Origin: Glomus cerebriforme
Lineage: Eukaryota; Glomeromycota; Glomeromycetes; Glomerales; Glomeraceae
Length of the DNA: 64,000 nucleotides
NCBI GenBank assembly: GCA_003550305.1
Contig: QKYT01000110.1
Coordinates: 111,111-175,110, forward strand
Reading direction: 5' to 3'
The position numbers and the translations under genes were made by a program. Under the pieces are notes generated by a model, which saw nothing but the letters and a program-made list of their open reading frames with translations, was not told the DNA's origin and did no database searches. Position 1 is the first letter of the stretch, and every line of letters starts with the position of its first letter. Of the stretch, positions 46,031 through 58,469 are shown piece after piece.

Positions 46031-46161
46031 GAAATCGACTTATGTCCCAAATCAACCCATCGGCCTAAATCATCGGCCCATTACAATAATGCCTTAAGAC
46101 AGTACTAACCTAATTTAGGCCAATGGGTTGATTTGGGACATAAGTCGATTTGGGCTACAAC
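46028..46161. mobile_element. Hairpin MITE, GTTGTAG family, copy 2
   Basis: A near-perfect palindrome: left ATCGACTTATGTCCCAAATC, right GATTTGGGACATAAGTCGAT, with inner arms AACCCATCGGCCTAAAT and ATTTAGGCCAATGGGTT. The right end is GGGCTACAAC; the matching left end is shortened to GTTG. It shares its ends and the GGCCTAAAT arms with 15376-15504. Inserted next to or into the kinase fragment. Confidence 0.75.
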
Positions 46162-46173
46162 ATCTCTACCAAT

Positions 46174-46500
46174 TCAGTTTCGGGTAATATAAACCGAAAA
46201 TAAATTACATGATTTCGATAATGAAGACACAAAAGTAATAACGCAATTCAATCCGATCCAAGAGAATATAGTACGTATGTTTCGGTTTTGATATTTATGG
46301 AAATTGAAACTACTGGAACTATGAATTAAAAATTTATAGAGATGTGAATATAGAGATGGATCCAGTAGTGAGTTGTCAGCTTTACGATTCCAACTTCCAA
46401 AATCATCATTTTCTTTTTTCTTGCTTAAGCCATATACAACGGATATCATTATATAAAAAATTATGTACATTCCAATAAATTTACACCATTCAATGTCCAT
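46174..46500 (-). CDS. Possible small membrane-anchored protein
   Basis: A 108-codon ORF from ATG 46500. Residues about 7-25 are hydrophobic (KFIGMYIIFYIMISVVYGL), then a basic stop-transfer KKK. The body has no known motif. The ORF ends 12 bp from the hairpin MITE, so it may be truncated by it. No homology recognised; could be chance. Confidence 0.3.
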   Translation of the reverse strand: MDIEWCKFIGMYIIFYIMISVVYGLSKKKENDDFGSWNRKADNSLLDPSLYSHLYKFLIHSSSSFNFHKYQNRNIRTIFSWIGLNCVITFVSSLSKSCNLFSVYITRN

Positions 46501-46680
46501 ATATAAAATTAAAAGTTTATTTTTATAATATTAAAAATATAATAATATAAATACAAAAATTCTTTCCTACTTTATAGTTTACATATACTATATAACAAAA
46601 TAAATACTATATAAAATAATTGATTGATTAATTAGTTTTTTCTTAATTACTCAAAAGAAATGCCTTGAAAAATAATCATT

Positions 46681-49600
46681 TTATAAAATTACACTTTCAT
46701 TTCGCAAACCTTTAAGTCGAGCTAATTCTTCCTCTAATTTTCTAATTTTAGCATTTTCCCAAACACTATTACTAACTTTATCCCACCAACTAATATTTAA
46801 TAATTCAGTCATACCTTCTTGCATCATATTTCTGACAACATAACCTTCTTTTTGAACTTTACTTAATAACTTTTCCATTTCATCAATTCTAACAACAGCA
46901 TTATCAAATTCCCTTGTTTTATTATCCAACTCACCTCTTAATCCCATTACTTCTTTTTCTAATTTTACAATATCATTTCTAGATTTTTTCCATAATTTTT
47001 CAGCTGCTTCAGCTCTTTCATTAGCTGCTATTACGGCACTATTAACCTGTTCAAATATTTGTTGATGATGGCCTAAACTTGATTGTAAATTTCTTATTTG
47101 TAATTTTTCATTTGATGTTTCTTTTCTAAAATATTCTAATTCATTATTAATTTTTTCAATTTGTTTATTTGATTCTCCTAATTGTGATTCAGCAGTAGTA
47201 GCTCTTAATCTTAAAGCTGCTAATTTTGCTAAAACTCCATCCCTTGCTTTTTCGGCTGCTTCGGCTCTTGATAAATCAATATCTATTCGTTCTTTAGAAG
47301 CTTGTTCCAAATTTGATGATTGACTCAATTCGGATAATTGATTCTCTAATGCCTTATTCTCTGATACAATTTTAATTAATTGATTTTCCAATTCTTTTGC
47401 TTTATTTGATTCAGCATTTGAAAATTTTGATTCAGATAATTTTACTAAAGTTTCTAATTTTGTTTTAAAATATGTCGCTTCTTGTATTGCCTTAGATCTC
47501 GCTTCTTCAGAGGAAGAGATTTTTTCTGATATTATTTCTGCTTGATTTGCTATTGCTTCTTTTGCTTTTAATAATTTTTGTTGCATTTGTACTATCGCTT
47601 CAATAACTCTATTTTGATCCGCATTATGATCTATATCCTCATTATCTACCTCATTAATTAACATTTGTTCAATTTCAGTTAATGGATTACCGTTTTCATT
47701 ATAAGTATCGTCATACAAATCGGGCGTAAATCCCGATTTACGTGCCGAATCCAGTTCAGCTTTATACCATGATTCTCTTTGTTTAAGTTGTTCTATATTT
47801 GATTTATGTTGTACAAGTTCTTGTATTAAATTTTCATCATCAATATGAGAATATGATTCGGGTGGTGATGTCGAAATTATATTTATATTGTCATTATCAT
47901 CATCTTCATATATTGAATTGTCGCTTTCATTTTCATCTGTCTCTGTTGGAATTTCAGAGTTATCATTGTTATCATTATCAATATTATTCAATTTAAAATC
48001 CGATACAGAAGAATTCGATGATTGCGATCGTGATTGTTGTAATACTGGCGTATTTTCATTACTTCTTTCATAAACAACTATTTCACTTGGTGATGAAGAA
48101 ATTGATGAATTATCGGAACAATCTGAAAATTTTGATTGTGCAAGTTTTTGTCGTAATTTCATTAAGTTATCCCGATCTATTTCATTGGAATCTGTTCTTA
48201 TATATAATGGAGAACTATTATTTGGTTTATTACTACTCATAGGTCTCGCACCACGTGGACGAACTTCTTTTCCACTTCGACGACTTGATAATGAATTAGT
48301 ACTTTGATTTGAATCCGATGAAGCTAGAGAATCTAATGAATCTCTCTTCATACGTCCATCAATTGAAGAAATTGGACTAGGTGAATAACTGTTTCTAGTA
48401 TTAGCTAACATATTTTGAATATTTTTAATTTTCTCTCCATTATCATTCGTAACTATTTCTTTTTTTCGTGAAATTACTAATGATTCCGGTAGAATCGATG
48501 ATATTTGATTATTAGCTGTAGATGGAGTAGTTGTTCTAGATGCCATTGATGAATTTATTCTTTGGTCATCGATCATCGAAGGAAATTCTGTTACCGTTGA
48601 AGTTATATTTTGATTATCAATAGAAGTTGGAGATTCGGTCATCGTAATTTGATCATCAGTATATTCTGACTTTTGATCAGTAGAAGTTCGCCGCGAAGAA
48701 GATTCTGTCATCAGTGAAGTCGTACTATGTTCTTCAGTAGTTTCAGTGATCGGTGAAGTCGTACTATNNNNNNNNNNNNNNNNNNNNNNNNNNNNNNNNN
48801 NNNNNNNNNNNNNNNNNNNNNNNNNNNNNNNNNNNNNNNNNNNNNNNNNNNNNNNNNNNNNNNNNNNNNNNNNNNNNNNNNNNNNNNNNNNNNNNNNNNN
48901 NNNNNNNNNNNNNNNNNNNNNNNNNNNNNNNNNNNNNNNNNNNNNNNNNNNNNNNNNNNNNNNNNNNNNNNNNNNNNNNNNNNNNNNNNNNNNNNNNNNN
49001 NNNNNNNNNNNNNNNNNTTCTTCAGTAGTTTCAGTGATCGGTGAAGTCGTTCTATGTTCTTCAGCAGTTTCAGTGATAGGTGAAGTCGTACTGTGTGCTT
49101 CAGTAGTTTCAGTGATAGGTGAAGTCGTATTACGTTCTTCAATAGATTCCGAGATCGGTGACTTTTTTTGATTATCAGAAGTTCGTCCTGAAAAATTAAT
49201 AGGCGAACTTGTTTGATTATCGGTAGAAGATTGTTTTAAAGGAGATTCCGTTGGCGAAGTCGGTTTGGGATTATCAATCAAAATCTTTTTTGAGGAAAAT
49301 TCTGATTGATCTTCAACCAAAGTCTTATCAGAAGGCAATGGTGAAATTGATTTTTGATCATCTACCAAAGTTTTATCAGACGACAATTCTGTTATTGATT
49401 TTTGAATATCAGTAGGAGGAACTTCTGTTATCGGTGAAATTGATCTTTGACTATTATTAACCAGGGATCTTTTCGGGGACTTTTCTGTTATTACAAAAGT
49501 TTGTTTCTGATCATCAGTAGAACTCCTTCTTGAAGGAAATTCCGTCGTCGGTGAAGCTGTCTTCCGATTATCAACCAAAGTTCCTTTTGAGTAAAATTCT

Positions 49601-52574
49601 GTTATTCTTTGATTATCACTTGAAGTTTTCCTCGATAGAAATTCTGTTATTTGTGGAGTTGTTCTATAATCATCTGCAGAAGCTCGTCTTATAGGAAATA
49701 CTCGTGGTGAATAATTTGCTGATAATTCCTGCGGCGTTGGTCTACTATAATTATCAATGGAAATCCTCCTCCGTGACGAAACTCTTGGAGCTGATGAGAA
49801 TGATAATTCTTGTGAAGCTGTACGTCGATGCATTCGTTGATTAGTCCTATCAAGAGAAATCTTTCTATTATAAATTTCATTCTGAGATGTAATTGTTGAA
49901 TCTTCCGGAATTGTCCCTTGAATTTCAAAAGGTTCTCGTCTGATTGACATATCTTGTACAGATTTTGTCCCAACATTTAATTCTTGTGAATTAATTCTTG
50001 ATCTAGTTGATATCATCAACGGAGATGAGGTACGATTAATATTTCTATCTCTATATTCTATCAAATTATTATTATTATTGAGGTTAATGGGCGAAGGAAT
50101 TTGTTGTTGACGTGTCAAAGATTTTCCACTAGAACCTATTGTTTGTAATTCATACGAACTATGTTCAGAATCAGTAGGTGAATAGTTTTGTGGTTGAAAA
50201 AGATTAGCACTTTCACGCATCTTTCCTTTTAAACCCGAAAGAGGAAGAGGCCCTTGTGGCATTATTATTCCACTAGTTATAACTTTTGGTTGTGATATTG
50301 TTGGTGGTGATATCATTGATATTGGTCCTCGATCTACTTCCTTGCCTTTGGATAATTTTCGAGTTCTTGTTTGTGGTATTGGTGGTGGTGGTTGTGATGG
50401 TGGAGGTAATTGTTGTAATTGTTGTAATTGTGGTGGTGGTGGCAATGGATGCGAAGGAGGTTGCGATTGCGGCGGAGTTGAATTTGATAAAGATACTGAA
50501 ATTGATGCCATTTCTGAAGAATTCTCCTCTGGGATTTGATGAAGTATTGTTCTGGTTGGTCGAGTTTCTTTTGTTTTTGCTATGAAATAATAAAAAGTTA
50601 GTAAGTGTATTAAATTCTTAAGCTAATCAATTTTGAATTATAATTACAAGCATCAATAGATTGCGATGACATTGGTCGTGGTGGAGGAGATAAACTTGGC
50701 TGTATTAAATTCTCTTCTAGAGTTTGTTGGACTGTCGATTGAGTTATTTTTATATTTGCTGTGAATTTGTGAATTATAAAAAAAAAGGAAAGAAAAAGGA
50801 AAAGAAAAAGAATTAGAATAAGATCCAGTTATAATATCGTTATTAGATCGCTTTTAAGATAATCAAAACTTACAAGCATCTAAAGATGAAACTGATGAAG
50901 TTTTTTCTGATTGTGCAGAATCCTCTTCTGGAAGCGATACTTTTGATAATTGAGTTCCAGTTGGAAACTTTAATTTTGCTGTCGAATTTGTTGAATTTGT
51001 TGAATTAAAAAAAATTCTCCATATACAGATAAAAAAATCTTAATTTAAAATTATAACTTACAAGTATCTAAAATATGTATTATTCCATCTTCATCTATTT
51101 TTGTTTGAGAAGATTCACCACCAAAAATATACACCTTGTCTTGAGATAAAGTCATTGTAAGTCCATATCGAGGGCCTGGTGATGTACCAAGATTCGGGAA
51201 TTTATACCATCTTAAATCTAAAAAAATTGAAAATTGAAAATTTTAAATAAAAATAAAATAACATTTTTTTAAAAATCCTACTAACTTGATATTCTAAAAG
51301 CACATATATCTCCCAATTCTTTAAATTCAGTTCCTTCTTTTACTCTTCCACCAAAAATATACATAACATCCTTTATAATTGTCGCGCCATGAAATTCTCG
51401 TGGAGTTGGTATATATCCTATACAAGATAATTCTGTCCATGTATTTTCTTTTATATCATAACACCATGTATCATTATAATACTTTTCCCCATCACTTCCA
51501 CCAAATCTATAAGAGAAAAAGAAAAAATTAAGTAGAGTCCAAAAAAAAATCGAATGAAATATATAGTTACATGTATATTTTATTTTGATAAACACAAGAA
51601 ACGTGTCCGCTTCTTGCAGGTGGTGGTGAATTTTTTGGAGCAATAAAATTCCATGAAGGTATTTGATTTCCTAAATAAAAATATATAAATAAATTAGCAC
51701 AAATATTAGCTTAATTTATTTTTTTTTAAAAAAAAAAAAATTATTACCTTTGTTTAAAGATAATTTCATAAATTTACTCTTTTTCTTTTGAAATTTAAGA
51801 TTTTTTGTATCAAAAGAAATTAAATCATTTAAATAATGTTCATTATTTCGACCACCAAAAGTATATACTGTCGTTCCGATGAGTGTAGATGTATGACCAT
51901 ATCTTCCACTCGGAAGATTTCCTGTTATTTGTGGTTTACACCAAACATATTTCATATCTTTCGTGTCTATAAATAAACAAAAATGAATTAATTATATAAA
52001 TTTTTTTTTTTAAAGAAAAAAAAATCAAAAGATAATTTTACCCGTATCAAGCATATAAATGCTATCATCTAATTTATCATTAGGATTTTCAAATTTACCA
52101 CCAAAAACTAAAATTTCAAAAGAAAAAGATTTAATACTTAAACTAATGAAAATACCCGGTTAATTAAATCCAGGATTAATTTACCATAAAGATTTGTTCC
52201 AACGTTTATTTGAGTATGAAGACTTCTCGCTTGAGGTACGGTACCCAATGAGACAATAGGTAGAACGTTAAGCGAATCTAAAAAACCATAATATAATTAA
52301 TTATTACTCATAAACAAAATGAATCAAATAAATTGATCCAAACAAATTATCAAAATTACTTACTGGCTTCAATAGCAAATACATCATTTGTGGTTCTAGC
52401 TTGCGAAATACCACCAAATAGAAATAATTTATCATTTATAATATGATGACTCGAAGATAAATTATAACGGGGAAAAGGGTTAAATGAACTTAATTTTTTT
52501 TGCGACCATGGATAAGTCTTACTATTTTGTTTTGATTTTGATGATGATGATGATGATGATAAACTCATGATCAT
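46681..52574 (-). CDS. Kelch-repeat/coiled-coil protein, Tea1/Kel1-like polarity factor
   Basis: Ten exons on the minus strand: 52574-52364, 52277-52185, 52107-52042, 51966-51748, 51670-51571, 51506-51286, 51217-51062, 50978-50874, 50758-50648 and 50579-46681. Together they give about 1726 residues including the gap. Residues 1-355 hold six Kelch repeats, each with a GG pair (LFLFGGI, LYVFGGK, VYTFGGR, IYIFGGS, MYIFGGR, VYIFGGE), forming a beta-propeller. Exons 8, 9 and the start of 10 are related phase-1 segments. The middle is disordered Ser/Thr/Pro-rich with poly-Pro/Gln (about 450-480) and a 13-residue tandem repeat that contains a 250-N gap. From about 1340 to the end is a long coiled coil, closing with WWDKVSNSVWENAKIRKLEE. 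Kelch plus coiled coil is the architecture of Tea1/Kel1 cell-end markers that guide polarised (hyphal-tip) growth. The role is inferred from architecture. Confidence 0.85.
48711..49150. repeat. 39-bp coding minisatellite with assembly gap
   Basis: Units of 39 bp encoding HSTTSPITETTEE with minor variants (for example AHSTT.., EHRTT.., ERNTT..) flank a run of 250 N at 48768-49017. The frame is the same on both sides. The unit would predict gap lengths of 39k+1, which 250 does not satisfy, so the stated gap size is an estimate. The array is probably collapsed and polymorphic in length. Confidence 0.85.
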
Positions 52575-55451
52575 TAGTTGATCCAAACAATTAAAGTAAT
52601 TATATATATATATAAAAAAAAGAAAGTTTTTCTGTTTTAAAATGTTGTAAATATATAAAATTTATTTATTTTCTATATGTCCTTAAAAACGAATATACGT
52701 GAATTACCAGCGAGCCAGCGTGGTTCTAAAGAAAAAATTGGTTTTTACGGAACTATTTAAATTTCTGCATCATTATTTATATAGTAAAAATATCTTAATA
52801 AAAATTGCATTGATACACAAAGCATAGTTTAATACGTATTATTTTGGTATGTGGAAGATCAATTAGAAAAAAAAAGCTACACCAATAAAGCTAACAACAT
52901 TACCATTTTTATATTTCATAGTCATTTTGTACGACATATTGAAACACTTGTTACCTCATTTTTTCTAAAAAAAAAATCGAAAAAATTTTTAAGAGAATAG
53001 GGTCGAAAAAACCTGTAATGTTATCAGAAATTTACCCACGTTGTGGATGAGATTAACGTATCGCGGAGCCACGCGAAAACAATTGAACCGAGTCCAAAAA
53101 GGAACTTAATAATTAACACCAATTTCAAAAAAAAACAACAGTACTCAAGTTTTCTATTAATAAAAAACTGATAACAGATAAAAACATGTTATACAACAAT
53201 CTATACAACAAACGATTGATCGAAATCATGTTCGTTCAGTCTTGGATTATAAATATGAATACAAAGATTACGCCCGGCTACAAAGGATTTATAAATAAAT
53301 TTTTTTTTTTTTTTAGAAAAAAAAAACGAAAATATCATTGGCTAATTCGTAAATATATTTTTTAAAACGGTTAAACCGGTTGAAATTAAACAAATACTGG
53401 TCACCTGCTCTTTTTACAGATTCAGGAATTATGACAAAAATTATGACTTAAACAAATAGAGCTGATATAATATAAACCACCAATCAGATTTCATCAATTT
53501 ATATCATTTAATTAACTATTAATGGGAATACAAAAACTGGGTAAGAATGAATCAGGATATAAATATTTATTAAATATTTGGAATCGGCAAATCTATTTTC
53601 TCCATTTCTGTCCAAATTAGATTTGTGTTCTTCTTGTAGAACCGGTTTGCCCAATAAAAGTCCATTTATCACTGTAGCCGAACGGGTAATTTAATTTTAA
53701 TTAAAAAAAAATTTATTTTTTGAACCCTTCATTACGAATTGATCAATTTTCAAATAAATTATGTACAGTATTATGCATTTATGCTACAAGAGAAATAATA
53801 GAAGAATGTAAGAAGAATTATTTCTAAACCCTCCGTTTTTTGGAGAGTTTATTTAGATTTCTTGTCATTTTCTATGTCCGTAAATAGTGTGTGGATAATT
53901 TATGATAATTATCGAGGTTACTTATATTCAGATACTGTATTAACTATTGACTGTATTTAGGCTTTTGTTGTTTTTTATAATAATAACACTTGTTTTTAAT
54001 TTATTTCTTAGCATTTGATTGTGAAACTTATGGAAAAGAAGATTCGAGGAAAAAAATAAAGATGAATTTAGCATCAACCTAATATAACTATTGTAAATAT
54101 GTTAATAAATCACTAGTTAAACCGTATATTTAAGTGGTGATTTAGTCTTTGGGTTCTTTGGGTAATAATGGGAGGTTTTTTAAGAAGTACGTTTATCAAA
54201 CCTATATTAAAATTCTGAGGATGAATGTATCTATAATGAAACAACCCCCGTATTATCGATATTTTTTGCTTTATCTATTTTAAAAGATATCAAGATTTCG
54301 CTCATGAGTATTCCTGGTGACTTTATAAGGATGAAATCTTCTCTACATCTGCTATTTCTTTTGTTTTAATTAGTAACATAGTAGCAAAGTAGGAAACGAA
54401 TAAAAACTTCTTTTAGAACCTCAAGGGAAGAAAGAAATTAAAGAAATTTTTATTGGTCAATGATACGATATGAGGAGAGAGAGCTAGAATAGAAGAAAGA
54501 CCTACTAAGTCTAATAATTACCAAAGTTTATTTGTAATTTTATAATTTTCCGGGCTGTCCAGGTAAGATATTCGTTTTAGACATTTCCAAACTTATTAGG
54601 GTCTATAGTTTTCCATTTAATATCGAGTAATAGGAAAATTAATCCCTTTTAACAAGTAAAATCAGTGAAAATAATCACATGATTAGTAATCAACCGCGGA
54701 AAAATTTATTATTCAATGAGAAAAAATTTTATTGTCACCGAAGTAATTTGTTTCTAATTAGAAAGAACTTTTGTGAGTTACCATATAAAATCAAGAAGCC
54801 ACAGTGGCTGATCACTTTTGTATTAAATGATCATTTTGATGATTTTTGAACCCTTTTTATGCAGTTATTTTTTTTATAATTAAATAAATATATATATTTT
54901 TTTAATTTAAAAGATAATAAAAATATAAAAAATATTTAGATATTGGGATCTTTAAAATAATATTGAGATTTAATAGTAGGATGATCAATTTGATTTATAT
55001 TAGGAGAATGATTTAGTTTACGTGCAGATACCAATTTAAGTATTTGTACCATATCGAATTTTGTTTTAATATGAGCACATGAGCATAGAATGGAAATATT
55101 TAAAAGGGGAAAGCTGATTAAAGAAAAGGTAAGACTGCCAGGATTAACTCGACGCTAATTGAAATGATTAATAAATCAAATATATGCGTAATAAAAGTTT
55201 TTACTTATTTTAGCAAATGTTTGCCAAGAAATTTGTACTATGGTGGCTGAGCGTTACTCTTATTATTTAACAAGAATTAATGCATGGTCCATCATTGAGT
55301 ATTGTGTTGTTTGTTGTATAAATTAAATTGGATAACCATAACCGGTGGTATGATATAAATCATCCAATGTTCTTTATCGTCGATTAAAATTTTAGTTTTT
55401 TTTTTTTCTTCTTTTTCTTCTTATTTTTTACGATTAAAAAAAAATTTTAAA
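52575..55451. other. Intergenic region between Kelch and GDSL genes
   Basis: 2.9 kb with no supported gene. Contains AATCACATGATTAG at about 54667 and long A/T runs. The two flanking genes diverge, so both promoters should lie here. Confidence 0.5.
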
Positions 55452-56598
55452 ATGAAATCAAACATTAAATCATTCGGGTTCTTCATTTCAATATTGTTAT
55501 TATTTGTCGCAGAATCAATTTTTGCGATTAAACTTGGTGATACCATGATTGTATTCGGCGACTCTTATTCTGGTAAAATATTGTAAAATATATATATATA
55601 CCTTTTTTTTTTGTCCTTTTTCTAAAGAAAAAATATAATTATTAAATCAAATATTTCATATATAAAGATAATGGGAATGGAGTATTTAAAATATCCGACG
55701 GTGCTTTCCCTCCTTCTCCTCCATATTTTGAAGGAAGATTTTCTAACGGACCAGTTTGGGTCGAATATTTGTCCAAAAAGCTTGATATACCATCAGTTAA
55801 TTATGCTGCTGGCGGCGCCACTATAAAGTAATTATTCTTTTTCATTTTCATAAAAATCTTTCTTTTTAATTGACTAACGACCGAACGAATAATTTTTTTA
55901 TAGTTCCATGTCTGTGCCTAGTGCGAGTGGATTAAATGACGAAATTATTGTTCCTGGAATTAGACAACAAATTAATGATTATGTGGATGATGCACACGAC
56001 AAGGGAATTAGTGCAAAAGGAAATCTAAACTTATATGTGGTAAGTTAAAATGAGGTATTTTGTCTAATTATTATTATTATTATTATTATTATTTTCTAAA
56101 AAAAAAAATTCCTTTAAAAAGGTTTCGCCATTTGGAAATGATTATATTTATACATTAAGACATGGACCAAGTATTTCTAGTCCTGAACAAGTAATCGGAC
56201 AATTTATAACTAACCTTCAAACATTATTTATTGAAGTTGGCGCAACAAATTTCTTGGTGGCTACGCTACCAAAACTTGAGAATTTGCCAGGATTTTCTAG
56301 AGCTAATGATACAGAAAGAGCAATTTTATCAAAAATTGTTGAGGATCATAATGTATTACTTAAACAAGCTCTTGATATTTTAAAAACGGATTTTAGAAAA
56401 GTAAAAACAATTTTAGTTGACACTGACAAAATCTTTAAAAAATTTCCTTCCAAAAATTTTGAACCATGTCTCACTATTAATCATGAGGGTACACATGTTT
56501 GTGATAATCCCGAAAATTTCCTATTTTGGGATAATATTCACGTTACGACTAAAGTACATGAAATGCTTGCTTCAGAAGCTTTTGATCTATTAAAGTAA
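55452..56598 (+). CDS. Secreted GDSL/SGNH hydrolase
   Basis: Four exons: 55452-55572, 55668-55827, 55904-56039 and 56122-56598, giving 297 residues. Signal peptide at residues 1-25 ([20 protein letters not shown], cut after ..SIFA). Block I is [10 protein letters not shown] with the catalytic Ser38. Block II includes [15 protein letters not shown] and NYAAGGATI. Block III is SPFGNDYIY with the oxyanion Asn. Block V is [14 protein letters not shown], giving D276 and H279. This matches plant-type and fungal GDSL lipases/esterases, which hydrolyse lipids, acetyl-polysaccharides or other esters outside the cell. The residue set is complete, so it should be active; the substrate is not deducible. 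A short ATT repeat lies in intron 3. Confidence 0.9.
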
Positions 56599-57599
56599 TC
56601 GATTTTTGTTTGAATATCAAGAACAACTCTTTTATATATTTTAGAATTAGATTACTGTATAATTCAATAGAATCAATTTATTATAAATTCATTCATCAAT
56701 ATATTCACAAAGAACAAAAAGTCAATAATTATTTTTGCATTTAAAAAAAATTGATTTGTTTGGTGTTTTAAAGCGTTTCAATCCTTTACTTATTCGGATA
56801 GATCGTGATTAGATGGACAAATTAGTTGGGTACCCTTGATTGCGCATCAACCGGATAACATATTAATCAGTTGACAGTTAACTACAAAACGCTCCTGAGT
56901 ATCCTTTCCATCTATGTATAGAGCAAAATTATTTATGTTTAATAAAACTGTGGTAAAAATCCAGTCAAATGTTAAAATTGAACAATTTTTTTCTTCAAAT
57001 TTTCAAAGTCGCTACATAAATTCCTTTAATTCCTTTTAATAAACAACTTTCAAACTGAAACGAAAAGTAATCCCGATAGAATGAAAGAAACGACTTTGAA
57101 ATCTGACAATATAATAAATATACTTAATATTTCAATACATTGGATAGTTGCAAGATTTGTTAATCTTATGACAAGCACGCTACAAAATAGAGTATTGACG
57201 ATTGTCCTACTAAGACCGCACCTCCCATGTAGCTTAGATATGAACTATCAGCTGGATTACCAGATTTTTACACCCTATGGGTTTCTAATTTTAATGAGTG
57301 TTTGAGTGTATTCTCATAATATGCATAGTTATTACATAAATTATTAATTTGGAACAAATTATAATGGTAATAGTTTCATGGACAAATTTATTGGGTTTTA
57401 TTTAATTTATTAATAAATTAAGGCATTTTTTCTGAATTACTAATGACTTTAAGTGAATTATAATTATTTTGTTATACACAGTTCCTCTTCATTATTTCTA
57501 TCCTCATCAGTCATCACTAATATTCTCATCAATATCTTTAATTTTTTTATTACAATAAAATAATTATTAAAATAATTTGGAAACATAGGAGTATTTTAA
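56599..57599. other. Non-coding region downstream of the GDSL gene
   Basis: No credible gene. A 74-codon open frame at 57081-57305 lacks any supporting feature. Confidence 0.4.
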
Positions 57600-58430
57600 G
57601 ATTAATTGTTTCATGCAATATCATCCATTTCATCATAAAAATCCTCCATTGAACTATATCATTATTTGGCATATTATTAAAAAGATCCTAAATTTTTATG
57701 CACTGAATTTTTTGTAAACCAATTATATTCACTTCATTAGATTGCCCTCTAGCCAACTGGCTAATCAAATCCAAGGATGTTATTTTAATGTCATTATTTT
57801 TTTTCTCTCTTCAAGCCAATAAATCAATAAGATCTGTAAGTATTCAAAAACTAATTTTATTACATACAAATGAATCTGCTACTATTATTTTTAAAATAAT
57901 TTGCCTTATAGAAGATTTTTTAATTTTTTTTTTAATTCAATAACTACATGGATTCCTGCTTTTTTAATTAAGGAATCTATATAACATTTTTTCACCAGAA
58001 TTAAATCAGTTGTACCTCATATTTGAAATGAAAATGGACTTTCTTTGTATATACTGAGAAAATCTCTATTATTAGCAACTTTAGAAATAATAATTAGTAA
58101 GTTTTTTTTCAAGATGCTTATTATAATAGGTAAAAACATTATTTGTTGCTTTATTATGAAGTTTTGGTATATTCAAATCAATTAAAAACAGATATTTCTT
58201 TTTTTAATAAATTTATAGTATAATTCAAAATTTGAAAAGTAAATTCAAACTATATCAAAAAGATTGAATATTTTGCTATAGTAATTGTTAAATATGATAT
58301 TTTTTCAATTTTTTTTTTAACTTTTTGAATTTCTGTTGTAATTAATTGGTAATCTTAATAAAATTCTTCAACTCCTGTAGTATATTAATAATTTTAATAA
58401 TAGAAGAGAAAGTTTAAAAGTTTTTTGTAA
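57600..58430 (-). pseudogene. Decayed transposon-like coding region
   Basis: Minus-strand blocks read as protein with stops at Gln/Trp positions: SIFLI.FEFTFQILNYTINLL, ISVFN.FEYTKTS, KSIFISNMRYN, and later NNDIKITSLDLISQLARGQS then NEVNIIGLQKIQCIKI, followed by NNMPNNDIVQWRIFMMKWM. It resembles the decay pattern of the other elements. Family not recognised. Confidence 0.35.
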
Positions 58431-58469
58431 AAAAAAAAATTAAAAGATTTCTAATTTTATAATTCTTAA

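Noticed and set aside
47799..48242. Plus-strand open frames inside the Kelch gene
   Set aside because: Antisense shadows of Ser/Asp-rich coding sequence, without starts or domains of their own.
48711..49171. Frames on both strands across the 250-N gap other than the Kelch gene frame
   Set aside because: They are shadows of the minisatellite and the Ns; the Kelch gene frame is the one continuous with flanking exons.
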